From Gambelia wislizenii (lineage: Eukaryota > Chordata > Lepidosauria > Squamata > Crotaphytidae), in contig JAUMIR010000001.1 of the NCBI GenBank assembly GCA_030847615.1, forward strand, positions 87,469,501-87,533,500: a DNA stretch of 64,000 bases. The letters run 5' to 3'. The translations under genes were made by a program, and so were the position numbers. Positions within the stretch are counted from its first letter, which is position 1, and each line of letters opens with the position of its first letter. This document shows positions 48,248-59,345 of the stretch, in pieces. The notes below the pieces were generated by a model. It was not told the origin of the DNA and ran no database searches. It saw nothing but the letters and a program-made list of their open reading frames with translations.

Positions 48248-48817
48248 CAGGTTGAATATCTCTTACTCGGAATTCCGAAATCCAGAATACTCCAAAATCC
48301 CAAACTGTCCACATGGGTGGCTGAGATAGTGACACCTTTGCTTTCTGATGGTTCAGTGTATACAAACTTTGTTTCATGCACAAAATTATTAAAATATTGT
48401 GTATAAAATTACCTTCAGGCTATGTGGATAAGGTGTATATGAAGCATAAATGAATTCCATGTTTAGACTTGGGTCCCATCTCCAAGATACCTCATTATGT
48501 ATATACAAGTACAGTCAGATCCCAGATTTACCGCGGATACTAAAAACCACGGTTAACAGTGAACCCTATTAAAATAATGGGACTTCTGATTAAAAATACC
48601 ATAGAGTTGTGTTAGAGGACCTAGAAGATGTCTCTAGGCATTTTCTAGGAAGACTCTATGGTATGTGTTCCTCTTTTGTGTCCCGCAGATAACTGAAACC
48701 ATGGATATGGGTTCTGCGGATACAGGGTTCCAACTGTATTCCAAAATCCAAACAATTAAACCCGAAATATGGAACACTTCCCATCCCAAACATTTTGGAT
48801 AAGGGATGCTCAACCTG
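48248..48817 (-). mobile_element. Tigger-like DNA element A3, interrupted
   Basis: Ends caggttgaatatctc and gggatgctcaacctg, TA at 48246-48247 and 48818-48819. Reverse orientation relative to A1 and A2. The middle block (ccttcaggctatgtggataa, aagatacctcattatgtata) matches both. Interrupted at 48512-48736 by a family B MITE. Confidence 0.88.
48512..48736. mobile_element. TA-flanked MITE of family B, nested in A3
   Basis: Ends cagtcagatcccagattta and acagggttccaactg, TA at 48510-48511 and 48737-48738. The interior has aaaaccacggttaacagtga and tctctaggcattttctagga. Removing it restores A3. Confidence 0.88.
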
Positions 48818-48819
48818 TA

Positions 48820-49865
48820 TTTTCTTTTAGTCTGGTGAATAGAATGTTTAAAACAACACATTCACATGTTTACAGCTGCAAAATCATTTCTAAAATCTAT
48901 GGAAAAGGCTTTTATGCAATGCAATTTACAGCATCTGATTATTTTAATCCTTGATCTTTGTTTCCTTTTCTCAGTTCTTTTTATGGAAATAAATGTGTTA
49001 TAGCTGCTTGACACTATGGACAATTAGGGGAGACAAAATAATTATCTTTGTTTTACGAAAGTTCATCTTTTCTTCAATTCTTATTGGGAGATTTTGTCTG
49101 TTCCTCAGCATGGGAAAACCAAATTCCTATAGTTCAGTTGTTCCCTACAGTTCAGGACCTGATAGCTCCATTTGTAGCAAAAAAATAAAATTTTAAAAAG
49201 TTCAATTTGTAATCATATTCTGAATAAACTGTACTTTAATATATCAAACATGATAATTTTATTCCAAAGTTATCTATAATTAATTTTCTATTCCTAAAGT
49301 TACAAAATGACTTCAATCTGTAAAAGAGGTGGTTAATATTGCATTTTTCAATTGTTTTCAAAAATTTCTTTTTTCAGGAAAAATGAGGGAATACTTTTTT
49401 CCATGGCTTTAAAATTTGCAAAAAAAAATTACATCTCTAGCAGAAGGCAGGATTTGTATGCTGGCTGCAGAGAAAAGGAAGCTGCTTCTTCAAATTCACC
49501 ATGAACATGCAAGCTGCTAGCTTTTTCTTAGGCTAGTTTTTAAAAAGTTTGCCTCCTATTGATCAGACTGAAAGACAGAACAATAATCTCTGCCACTTTG
49601 CTTGGTTTCTGGATACAGATGAACGGACTGTCATTCCTTCATGGCTAGCATGAAAACCCCTGGTCTAGCCCTCTCACTTGCGTACAAATAATTCCATGCA
49701 TTTACCTTCACAGACATCTCCTAAGCCTATAGAGTGGATTATTAAATAAAGATGACTTAAGCATCCTTAATTCTGTGCATATGAAAATTCTTTGTTATTA
49801 CTCTTTTCCCCATATGGACTACTCTTTCGCATCTCATATGAGACTCCTAGAATTGTAATGGTAGA
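48820..49865. other. Unassigned AT-rich intron 1 sequence
   Basis: I see no gene or clear repeat. Confidence 0.35.
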
Positions 49866-52800
49866 ATTGATGCGGTCAAACCAAGGCAAAGAAACAAAGA
49901 CACACACCAGCCTCCAAAGGTGTAAATAAACTGACGCTTGCATGCTGGAACATCAAAACCATGCGAAACTCTGCAGATAGTGGAAGGCCTGAGCATCGTT
50001 CTGCTCTAATAGCCCATGAACTATCACAACTTAATATTGACATCGCTGCTCTTAGTGAAGTTCATCTCCATGAAGAAGGCAGCCTTAAAGAACATGGCGC
50101 CGGCTACACACTTTACTGGTCTGGCAAACCCAAAACCGAAAAAACATCTTTCAAGAGTAGGCTTTATGATTAAAAACTCCATCACCTCCAAACTTGAAAC
50201 TTTGCCAACAGGACACTCTGATCGCATTATTGCCTTACGCCTCACACATGTTGTTCTCTTCGGTATATATGCCCCAACTATGCAAGCCGACCCTATTGAA
50301 AAAGACAAATTCTACACAGATGTATGCCAACTCATACAAAAAGTCCCTGTAGAAGATAAAATTATTATCCTTGGTGACTTCAATGCTAGAGTAGGAAAGA
50401 ACTCCGAGGCCTGGAAAGGTGTCTTACGCAAGCATGGTGTTAGAAATTGCAATGATAACGGACGCCTCTTGCTAGAGTTCTGTGCAGAACAACAGCTGAC
50501 TATTACAAACACAATCTTTCAGCAGAAATATACCTTGAAGACAACCTGGATGCATCCATGATCCAAACATTGGCACCTCACTGACTATGTTCTAGTCCGC
50601 CAGAGAAACATTCATGATTTCCATCATACTTGAGTGATGCCCAATGCAGAAAGCCAAACAGATCATTGCCTCGTAAGATGTAAACTAAACCTTCATCTTA
50701 AGTTCAAACCCAAGAGGGGTGGCATTTTAAAGAAGAGACTCCAGATCAACAATCTTCAACAAGCTACCATGAGAGATAACTTCCAGGCCAACCTGCAAAC
50801 AAAACTTGAAGACCATCCTACAGATCCTTCTCCTACAGTGCTTTGGCAACATATCAAAAACAGTATCCTCCAGTCTGCGAAAGAATCCATCGGGTTCTCC
50901 CATAAGAAAAATCAAGACTGGTTTGATGAAAACAACCAAGAGATCCAGGAGCTGTTGGCAAAGAAGAGAAATGCTCACCAGGCATACCTCGCCCAGCCAA
51001 CCTGCCATGTAAGAAAAGCAGCTTTCCATCTCACATGTAGTAAACTTCAACAAAAACTCTGAGACATGCAGAACAAGTGGTGGATCAATATAGCAGAAAA
51101 GACACAACGCTGTGCAGATCTGGGTGATCTTAGAGGATTTTATGAAGTTCTTAAAGCAGTGTTTGGACCTACTTACCAGGTCCAAAGCTCCTTATATAGT
51201 ACAGATAGTCAAACACTAATTACTGATAAAGCCTCCATCCTGAATCAATGGACTGAACATTTTCAAAGTCTCTTCAGTGCCAACCAAGTAGTCCAAGGCT
51301 CAGCTATCCAACATATGTACAAAAACTAATGAAAAAATGAATTGGACATAGCTCCCACTTTGGAAGAGACCCTTAAGGCCATACAGCAGATGAAAAACGG
51401 CAAGGCAGCTGGGATTGATGGAATCCCACCTGAAGTTTGGAAACACGGAGGTCATGTACTCCACAAAAAATTCCACAAACTCCTTGTGAATTGCTGGGGA
51501 AATGGGGAACTGCCATCAGATCTCCGAGATGCAGTCATCATCACCCTGTGCAAGAAAAAAGGAGCAAAACCCGATTGCTCAAACTATCGAGGCATAACAC
51601 TGCTCTCTATTGTTGGAAAAATCCTTGCAAGGATACCCCTGAACAGATTAGTTCCTGCTATTGCAGAAGAACTTCTTCCTGAAAGCCAATGTGGCTTCAG
51701 AGCCAATAGGAGTACTACAGATATGGTATTTGCCCTTGGACAACTGCAAAAGAAATGTAGAGAGCAGAACAAGGGTCTCTATGTAACATTTTCAACCTTA
51801 CCAAAGCCTTCGACACTGTGAGTAGAAAAGGTCTGTGGCAGATCCTGGAAAGACTAGGATGTTCCCCCAAATTCCTTAAAATGATTATCTTGCTACACGA
51901 GGGCCAGCACGGTCAAGTCAAATATGGCGATGCTCTTTCAGAGCCCTTTCTAATAACTAATGGAGTGAAGCAAGGTTGTGTTCTTGCTCCAACTTTATTT
52001 ACAATCTTCTTCAGCATAATGCTCCAAAGGGCTACGGTAGAACTTAAAGAAGAAGACGGCATCTATATACGTTATCGTATTGATGGTAGCTTGTTTAACT
52101 TAAGCCATCTGAGGGCTCACACTAAGACTCTAAACTATCTAGTCCATGAGCTGCTCTTCGCTGATGATGCTGCCCTTGTTGCCCACACAGAAGCAGCTCT
52201 GCAGCACCTAACATCCTGCTTCGCAACAGCTGCAGAGCTGTTTGGGTTGGAAGTCAACTTTAAGAAAATGGAACTTCTTTACCAGCCTGCACCACAGGAC
52301 GAACACCACCATCCCCACATTGCTGTCGGCATATCTGTGCTCAAGTCCGTTCAGCAGTTCACCTACCTGGAAAGCAGTTCACCTACCTGGCATCTTAAGG
52401 GTCTCCTCAGATGCCAAGATTGACAAAGAGATCGATCACAGATTAGCAAAGGCATAAAGTGCATTTGGAAGACTTTACATATGAGTCTGGAGTAATAAAC
52501 ACCTGAGGCAAAGCACAAAAAACAGTGTGTATAGAGCCATTGTACTGTCTATTCTCCTTTACGGGTCTGAAACATGGGTCACCTATCGCCAACACTTACG
52601 ACTCCTCGAACGTTTTCATCAGCGCTGTATACGCACATCCAGCATATTTCTAGGATGGAGGCCCATCGCCTCCCAAAAATACTACTTTACGGTGAACTCG
52701 CCACGGGTCAGCGTAAGACGGGCGCTCCAAAAAAGCGATACAAAGACTCCCTGAAACAACATCTCAGGCTTGGCCAAATTGATCACCAACAGTGGTCAGC

Positions 52801-53066
52801 TCTGGCCTCACATCGGGAGGCATGGAGACGCACTATCCACAATGCTGCAGCCTTATTAGAGAACTCAGGCCGAACAAGTCTTGAAGAGAAACGACAACAG
52901 AGAAAGAATCACAACCCAAAAACATCACCCAAGGAGACCTTCTGCTGTGCTTTCTGCAACCGGACTTGTTTATCTCGGATTGGCCTTTTTAGTCATCAGC
53001 GCGCTTGCAGAAAGCGCGGGATGAGTCCTTCCTGAATCTTCATTTGCAAAGAAAAGCCAGAGAGAG
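49866..53066 (+). pseudogene. Decayed near-full-length APE-type LINE copy
   Basis: It starts at the gatgcggtcaaaccaag point just before the ORF of the intact relative and runs to the 3' stem-loop. The order is endonuclease (LSEVHLHEEG, ILGDFNARVGK), RT (AAGIDGIPPEVW, ESQCGFRANRSTTDM, NGVKQGCVLAPT, LLFADDAALVAHT) and C-terminal zinc finger (FCNRTCLSRIGLFSHQRAC). The frame is broken into at least seven pieces by stops and indels. A 21-bp duplication sits at about 52361-52399 (gcagttcacctacctgg twice), and a deletion of about 120 bp lies at about 52640, before ttctaggatggagg. Not functional. Confidence 0.93.
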
Positions 53067-53613
53067 ATATACACATAAGCCTAAATATACACTGGACTGA
53101 CTATGTGATGAATGTTGCTGTCCTTGAGCAAGCAGGGATCACCAGCATTGAGGCCATGATATTAAGAACACAGCTGCGCTGGGCAGGGCACGTTTCTAGG
53201 ATGGAGGACCATTGCCTCCCAAAAATAGTACTGTATGGTGAACTCGCCACAGATCAGCGTAAGAGGGGCGCTCCCAAAAAAGCGATACAAAGACTCCCTG
53301 AAACAACATCTCAGGCTCGGCCAAACTGATCACCAACAATGGTCTGCCCTGGCCTCACATCGGAAGGCATGGAGATGCACTATCTACAATGCTGCAGCCT
53401 TATTTGAGAACTCACACCAAACAAGTCTTGAAGAGAAACGACAACACAGAAAGAATCACAACCCAGAAACATCACCCAAGGAGACCTTCTGCTGTGCTTT
53501 CTGCAACCGGACTTGTTTATCTTGGATTGGCCTTTTTAGTCATCAGCGCGCTTGCAGAAAGCGCGGGATGAGTCTTTCCTGAATCTTCGTTTGCGAAGAA
53601 AAGCCAGAGATTT
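53067..53613 (+). mobile_element. 5'-truncated LINE copy directly behind the former one
   Basis: It starts at cctaaatatacactggactg, i.e. close to the point where the preceding copy has its 3'-region deletion, and runs to cttcgtttgcgaagaaaagc. Frames 53105-53329 and 53235-53582 show a frameshift near a run of C and A at 53270-53280. Only a few tail bases separate the two copies. Confidence 0.88.
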
Positions 53614-55061
53614 GTGCCAATATTGAAACCACAATACCACCAGAAGAGCAACAGCAGCCGATTCAATTCTGATGTGATCACACACAGTGTTTATATATAA
53701 AAGGATTCACCCAATGACATATCTACGCAATTTAAAGTGTGGATTAACATACAGATCTACAGATTATTGGGCAAACAAGTCAGTCATAGCCAAGTGTAAG
53801 AAATGACCACTAGTTATTGTAGTTATTCAAAACAGTCACCTTCTAACAAGAGCTAATTAATGTTTATTTTATAATACTTTCAGACAACCCAATAACTAAA
53901 TTCTTCTGGGCAACTAATATATTTTAGGAACAGAATCAGCAGAACTCATTTACATATATAAAAAAATCATTTTCAGAAAAATGTACATGAGTTTGATGAA
54001 CACTACATTCTCTTTTATCCAATGAACATACAGTTTGGGGTGAATGTTTTACCATTTCCAAAATATCTGATCAAAACATGACTTTATACATCATTTTTAT
54101 CATTACCAGTTAAATCTAGAAAAACTGGACTTGGGAAGACCGCCAATTAATTAGCCTATGTATTGTAAGCAAGTATCTGGACTGGCTACGTTTTTAAAAA
54201 AAAAACTCAAAAACAATCTAAACCCCTCAGCCTTGCTTGATGATCTCATCAAGAAATCTGACAGGGTCTGCAGAGTCTGCTTCTGCAAGATTCAAATAAG
54301 GATTCAAAGTTTTGTACAGTTCATCAGAACTGGGTTGGATACTTTTCAGAGTGGAGTCAAATATTATTACTGTACAGTACTGTATATCATTTTGCTAGTT
54401 TTTGTGTTCGGCTCTTTTTCTGTGCTCCAGAATTATATCTTTCATAATAACAAAGCAACAAGAACTTATTTGCACACCAGCTCATGTGGCAAAAGTCTGC
54501 AGATTTGCTCACCCAAATAAAACCAGAATCACAATGCAAAAAAGTGATTACAGAACTGCTGGTTACAGTGATGCCATTCCCTTCATCCCAAACTTTTTCA
54601 GTTGTGGTACCATTGGCTTTCCTCTCTGGAGCCAATGGCAGCTTCAGAGGTTTTAATTTTAGATTGGGAAACCCAGTGCAGGGAAAAGGGGCTAAACCTC
54701 TCTTTTCAGTACTACAATTTTCATCTGATTCAGAGTCCATCATTTCTTTTAACTTTTTTAATGCTGGAGATCTAGTCCTTTCTCATCTTGCCTACAGTGG
54801 CTTGATGCCTCCCCGCCCCCCAAGTCAGATGTGATGCATAAGATCAGGCATTTCCTTCTCTTTTCCAAATAAACACACTGTTCAGCTGTTTTTGAGGGCT
54901 GAGGAAGTGGTCTTGGTAGACAGGATATCCAACCCTCTCCACTTCCACATGCCATTCCCTGAGTCTAAATCACACCCTCCCCAAAAGAGAAGTTAGCTTT
55001 AAATGGGGAAACACAGAGGTAGCCATAATATTTTTTTTTCCCCTATGTCCTTTTGGGTGAT
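53614..55061. other. Unassigned intron 1 sequence
   Basis: No gene or clear repeat. Frames at 54158-54834 on both strands are unfamiliar and overlap each other. Confidence 0.35.
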
Positions 55062-55275
55062 TAGTTGTTATGTCCCTTCAAGTTGACTCCAACTTAAGAC
55101 AACTCTATCACAGGATTTTCTTAGTATGATTTAGTCAGATGAGGTTTGCCATCACCTTCCTGCAAGGCTGAAGGACTGCAATTTGCTCCAGTGGTTTTCC
55201 ATAGCTGAGAGAGGATTCAGTGACCCTGGTCTCCCAGAGTCCTAGTTCAGCATTCAAACCGCTACCCTACACTTA
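55062..55275 (-). mobile_element. tRNA-derived SINE (CORE/MIR-like)
   Basis: Reverse-oriented and old: gtcccttcaagttgactcca, acttaagacaactctatcac, tctcccagagtcctagttca and caaaccgctaccctacac. Same family as 7082. Confidence 0.78.
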
Positions 55276-55439
55276 GTATTCTGCTGAATGGCACTAAGAG
55301 ATTTAAAACACTCCAAGAAAGTCAAGAACTTAATCTGTACAATGTTTGTTGCATCTGTACCCATTTTTGAGGGCTGGTTCCAGAAAAGGGAAGGTTGCGT
55401 CACAAGATACAATTTTCAGTGTAAAAGTTTTCAAAGATG

Positions 55440-55535
55440 CAGCTGCCTTATTTTGGTCCAGTATAAAAAGTGGAAAAGGAGTCTTATGGCACCTTTAAGA
55501 CTAAGTTTTAGCATGAGCTTTCGTGTATTATAATC
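55440..55535 (-). mobile_element. Retroelement fragment with half of a hammerhead-like core
   Basis: On the minus strand it reads acacGAAAgctcatgctaaa, then cttaaaggtgccataagact. It is the same repeat as 5461-5592, but the CUGANGA half is degraded (cattggattataat). Confidence 0.55.
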
Positions 55536-55727
55536 CAATGCTGCTCAAAGTGGTGATCTGTGAACCAGTGCTGGTCCACAAGCCATTGGCTGCCAATCTG
55601 CAGAGAGTGTTTAGGAAAGAAAGAGAGCATTGTATCCATGGGCAGAAGTATGCTGCCAGTCCCGGGCACATTGGGAAAGCAACCCTCCTGGCCCCCCGCA
55701 TCAGTTAGCTAAAGAAACACTGTTATA

Positions 55728-55957
55728 CAGTTGTCCCTTCATATTCACTAGGGTTTGGTTCCAGGACCCCCCATGGATACCAATATCTGTGAATACTCAA
55801 GTCCCATTATATGCAATGGCATAGCAAAATGGTGTCCCTTATATAAGATGGCAAAATCAAGGTTTGCTTTTTGAATTATTATTTTTTAAAGAATATTTTC
55901 AAGTCGTGAATACTTACATCCATCAATACCAAATCCGTAGATATGGAGGGACAACTG
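55728..55957. mobile_element. TA-flanked MITE of family C
   Basis: Ends cagttgtcccttcatattc and atatggagggacaactg, TA at 55726-55727 and 55958-55959. Interior as in the other family members. Confidence 0.88.
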
Positions 55958-55959
55958 TA

Positions 55960-56889
55960 ATTCACATCCTCAGATGTATGGAATACAGTATACGTGTCTC
56001 ATGTATATATACATAGCTACACAGTGGGATTAGAGTGAAATGGGATACCAAAAAATAGCAACTATATTAACACTACTCATAAACTTTCAAAGGGTGACTT
56101 GCTCAGATTCAACTATCAAGCATCCTGACCTCTCTGAGTTAGCAGCACTGGCTTCAGAAAGGTTGGATTATATTATTACTGGTTATAACAAATGAAACAG
56201 CTAGTTCAAGCACTATGACTTGGTCCTCATATTATAAATATTATGTACCATAATAGTGAGGGAAGGGGTTTGAGAAATGTCCTCTGCAGTTCAGCTTTTT
56301 CAGCTTATTCCTCTTGCAGCTATCATTATTTTACATAAATACAGTACAAGAATCCCAAAGTAATAGCAATACATGAGGATTGTGGCTTAAAACCCATTGT
56401 TAGTCCCAGCTAGTGTAAATCCACTGAATTAATGGTGATTACATAGGGTGTTCTCAGTTCTCATTAATTCTTCTCAAATTGGGGCTAACAATTGGATATA
56501 GGCCAATATATGAAATGGGAAGGGGCTGCTCACCCTTGGAGGATTCGTCTAATGAGGCACTTGGAGCTCTCTGGCTGAGAATTTTAAATGCCCCTCCCTA
56601 AACTGACAATCCCGGGATTCCATGCGATGTTGCCATGGCCATTAAAGTGGGATCATAGTGCTATAACTGTGTAGTGCAGGACTGGTTTAAGGAATTGGGA
56701 GGGGGCTGAAATGCTTTATTTTGGGGGGGGGGTATGTTTATCTCAGAACCTAACCTAACCTATTCACAGTACAGGATATTCAGATTATTACTAATAATTT
56801 TTTTTGCAGGAGGGTTACTACGGGCCCCCACAATGATGGGGGCCCATGCAGCTGCAGGTGCTGCAGGGCCCTTAAACCGGCTCTTCCTG
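55960..56889. other. Intron 1 sequence with an old foldback repeat
   Basis: I see no gene. A diverged foldback pair at about 56385-56504 (ttgttagtcccagctag and ggggctaacaattgga) belongs to the family of the hairpin at 24186. A G run lies at 56722-56731. Confidence 0.45.
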
Positions 56890-57282
56890 CAGTGGTTCTT
56901 AACTTGTGGTCCATGGACCCCCAGGGTGCCACGATGTCCTCACAGAGGGTGCACGAAGGCTTGAAGGTTGCTCAGCCCACTTGACAGGAGCCAAGGCAAA
57001 GGCTGGCTGGCTGGCTGGCTTGGCCTGCACATTGCTCTTCAATCCCCTCCAGCCATAAATTTGCAGGAAGAAGCAGGAGAAAAGTCTTCCCTCCTCCTCC
57101 TCCTCCTCCAGTGCCTCTGAGGGAAAGGTTAATGGGTGGTGTCATTGTATTGTCATTATTATCATCAGGTATTATTCTCATTATTGTTAGGGCTTTAAAT
57201 CTTGAGTTAAGTCTTGTGGGGTCTGCAGCAACAAAGTATCGCTAAAGGGGGTCCCTGGCAAAGAAAGGGCTAAGAGCCCCTG
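56890..57282 (-). mobile_element. hAT-like non-autonomous element, inverted copy
   Basis: One end is cagtggttcttaacttgtgg; the other (aagggctaagagcccctg) is a decayed TIR. The interior (gacaggagccaaggcaaagg, ttgcaggaagaagcaggaga, agtgcctctgagggaaagg) is the reverse complement of the copy at 58290. It holds GGCT and TCC microsatellite runs. No target duplication is visible any more. Confidence 0.8.
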
Positions 57283-57329
57283 CTCTACATACAAGGTCTC
57301 CTCTGGGTCTTTCACAGCACGGATTCAAC

Positions 57330-58165
57330 AGGTGAAGCACTTCCACCGCCCGGTCCCTCGAGGCTCTCAGCGGCTACCCAAGGCCCAAGAGCCCGGCCGG
57401 TGCCCCCCCCCCTTTGTCCTCCTCAGGCAGGCGGCACAGGGGCGCCGGCCGGGGGGCTGCTTATCCAGCTTCAGTCGGGAAGAGGCGGCCGAGCGGGAAG
57501 GAGAGGGACTCCCCGGCGGCGACGAAGCAACTTCGAGCTTCCGCTCCCCTCTCCTCTGCTTTCCCGCTCCTCCCCACTCGCCGCTTGTGGGGGCGAAAGA
57601 GAGGCGGCGCTTGGGCCCCCTTGGGACAGGCGGGCAACTGGGGGGCCCAATGCAGGAGCTGCCCGGGGGAGGGAGTCCTCCTTCTTCCCGCGCAGGCGAG
57701 GGGTGGAGGCGGGCGAAGCCAGGCGGAGGGTGCTGGCTTCCCCTCACCCCGAGAAGCCGCCCGACTCCTCACCTGGGCCCAGCTCCGCGCTGCCCGAGCT
57801 CGGGGGGCCGCGCAGGGGCTGCGGTCTGCCTCCGGAGGCGCCCTCCTGCCACATCCTCCTCCTGGGTAGCTGCGCTTCTCGGGCCGCCCCCGCCTCGCCC
57901 TCGCCCCCAGGGAAGGACTGCTGGCATCCGTTGGAGCAAACGGGAGGACCAAAGGCTGGGGCCGCCCAGTTTGGCTCCGCTGGGCTTGGGGAGGAGTGGC
58001 GGCGGCGGGGCGGGGGGCTGCTCTCTGGGTCGCCCCGGACTTTCCCTCCCACCCTGGGCGGGCCTCCTGTGTCCTCCGCAAGGCACGAACGACTAGCGGG
58101 CGTCCAGCAAGAGGAGCCTTCCCCGCCTTTGCGGTCTTCTGTTGAAGGCGACTCCACCTGTTGAG
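57330..58165. promoter_or_regulatory. DISC1: CpG-rich block, probable DISC1 promoter region
   Basis: Strongly G+C-rich with many CpG and Sp1-like GC boxes (for example ggggcggggg at about 58008), unlike everything around it. Long open frames in five of six frames result from lack of AT-rich stops and do not show protein families. The candidate first coding exon on the minus strand lies inside. No TATA box is evident, as usual for such promoters. Confidence 0.75.
57773..57854 (-). CDS. DISC1: Candidate DISC1 exon 1 (first coding exon)
   Basis: ATG at 57854 with A at -3, then 27 codons beginning MWQEGASGGRP and ending ...SAELGP, plus one base. The donor is cccag|gtgagg. The exit phase 1 joins to the AG at the start of exon 2 to give a Glu codon and then VLDCLLP. 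The human first exon is also short (about 67 coding nt), Gly/Ala-rich, in a CpG island and ends in phase 1. The sequence itself is too short and variable to prove homology; position, strand, phase and donor carry the call. The exon continues upstream as 5' UTR of unknown length. Confidence 0.7.
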
Positions 58166-58289
58166 TTTCTGCCTGACGTGCCGCTGTTAAAAGCGTAGAT
58201 GCCCCAGCCTTGTCTTAAAAGAAAAACCACTAGCACATTATTCAACGCTATTCCACCCAGCTCCTCCGTACTAGGCAAATGTATTGGGA

Positions 58290-58701
58290 CAGTGGTTCTT
58301 AACTTTTCTTTACCAGGGACGCCCTTTAAATATCATTTGTTGCAGAAGACCCCTAAGACTAACCCAAGATTTAAAGCCCTAACAACAACAACAACAAAAA
58401 CAATAATAATACATGATCATAATAATAATACAATTACGCCATCCATTAAACCTTCCCTCAGAGGCACTGCAGGGGGAGGGAAGACTTTTCTCCTGCTTCT
58501 TCCTGCAAGTTTGAGGCTGGAGTGGATTGAATGGCAATGTGCAGGCCAAGCCAACCAGCCTTTACCTTGGCTCCTGTCACATGACCACTTACTGCAGGGA
58601 GGAGGTGGGCCAAGCAGCCATCAAGCTTTTGCAGAACCCCCCTCCCCATGAGGACATCCTAGACCCCTGGGGGTCCCCAGATCACAGGTTAAGAACCACT
58701 G
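58290..58701 (+). mobile_element. hAT-like non-autonomous element with 8-bp duplication
   Basis: Ends cagtggttcttaacttttc and ggttaagaaccactg. The 8-mer tattggga stands at 58282-58289 and 58702-58709. The interior has AAC/AAT-rich repeats and ccttccctcagaggcactgc. The open frame 58199-58651 is a by-product. Second copy of the element at 56890, opposite direction. Confidence 0.93.
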
Positions 58702-58709
58702 TATTGGGA

Positions 58710-59244
58710 GGTTCCTGTATTTAATTCTTCATTTTCTCACAATTCCTGGTACCAGCTGCAACATTTTAATTCCAAGACACAACCGACAACATAGCTTCTT
58801 GGTTTTTGCTGGTTGTTGTCACCTACCTGTTCATTCCATTCTTTTTGAAGGGATGTTTGTAGCTGCAGCACTAGGGTTCTTCAAGATTTTCTTAAACTGG
58901 GGGCATGGTTTGCCAAGATGGTCCTGCGGTGTGATAGGCAATTTTTCTCTCTCTCTGAATTTTTAATTTGTTTAGAGCCAGTGAAGAATGCTTTCATAAG
59001 TCACAAACATTATGGATTAGGGAAAGCACTTGCAAATGAAAGAATAGGACCATTGTTTCCAGGCTGAGCCCCACTTCCTTGCTTTTTGAAATAGACTGCT
59101 GCGGGAAATAACTATTTTCCACTGCAAATAGATCTTTAGGAGGCATGCTCCAAATGACTTATTACAGCACTTTCAAAATAACAACGTATGGAACTCAAGC
59201 TCATCCAAAAATTACACCCTGGTCAAGATCCTTTACCACTTCTA
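58710..59244. other. Unassigned upstream sequence
   Basis: No gene or clear repeat. It is upstream of the DISC1 start. Confidence 0.35.
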
Positions 59245-59345
59245 TTACTATACATGCTTCCAAGTCAGCTTGGATTTAGGATTATCCTATCCTAGGGTTT
59301 CTTGGCAAGTTTTATCCAGAAGTAGTTTGCCATTGACAATATTAG
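59245..59345 (-). mobile_element. Fragment of a tRNA-derived SINE (tail part)
   Basis: It has catgcttccaagtcagcttg, tagggtttcttggcaagttt and cagaagtagtttgccattg, matching the tail and middle of the CORE-type SINE in minus orientation. 59274-59302 recurs exactly at 63508-63536. Confidence 0.6.

Noticed and set aside
57332..58164. Long open frames (up to 254 codons) in five reading frames of the CpG-rich block
   Set aside because: They overlap on both strands, lack protein family features and start partly at non-ATG codons; they follow from the scarcity of AT-rich stops. Only the short minus exon with a proper donor and phase was kept.
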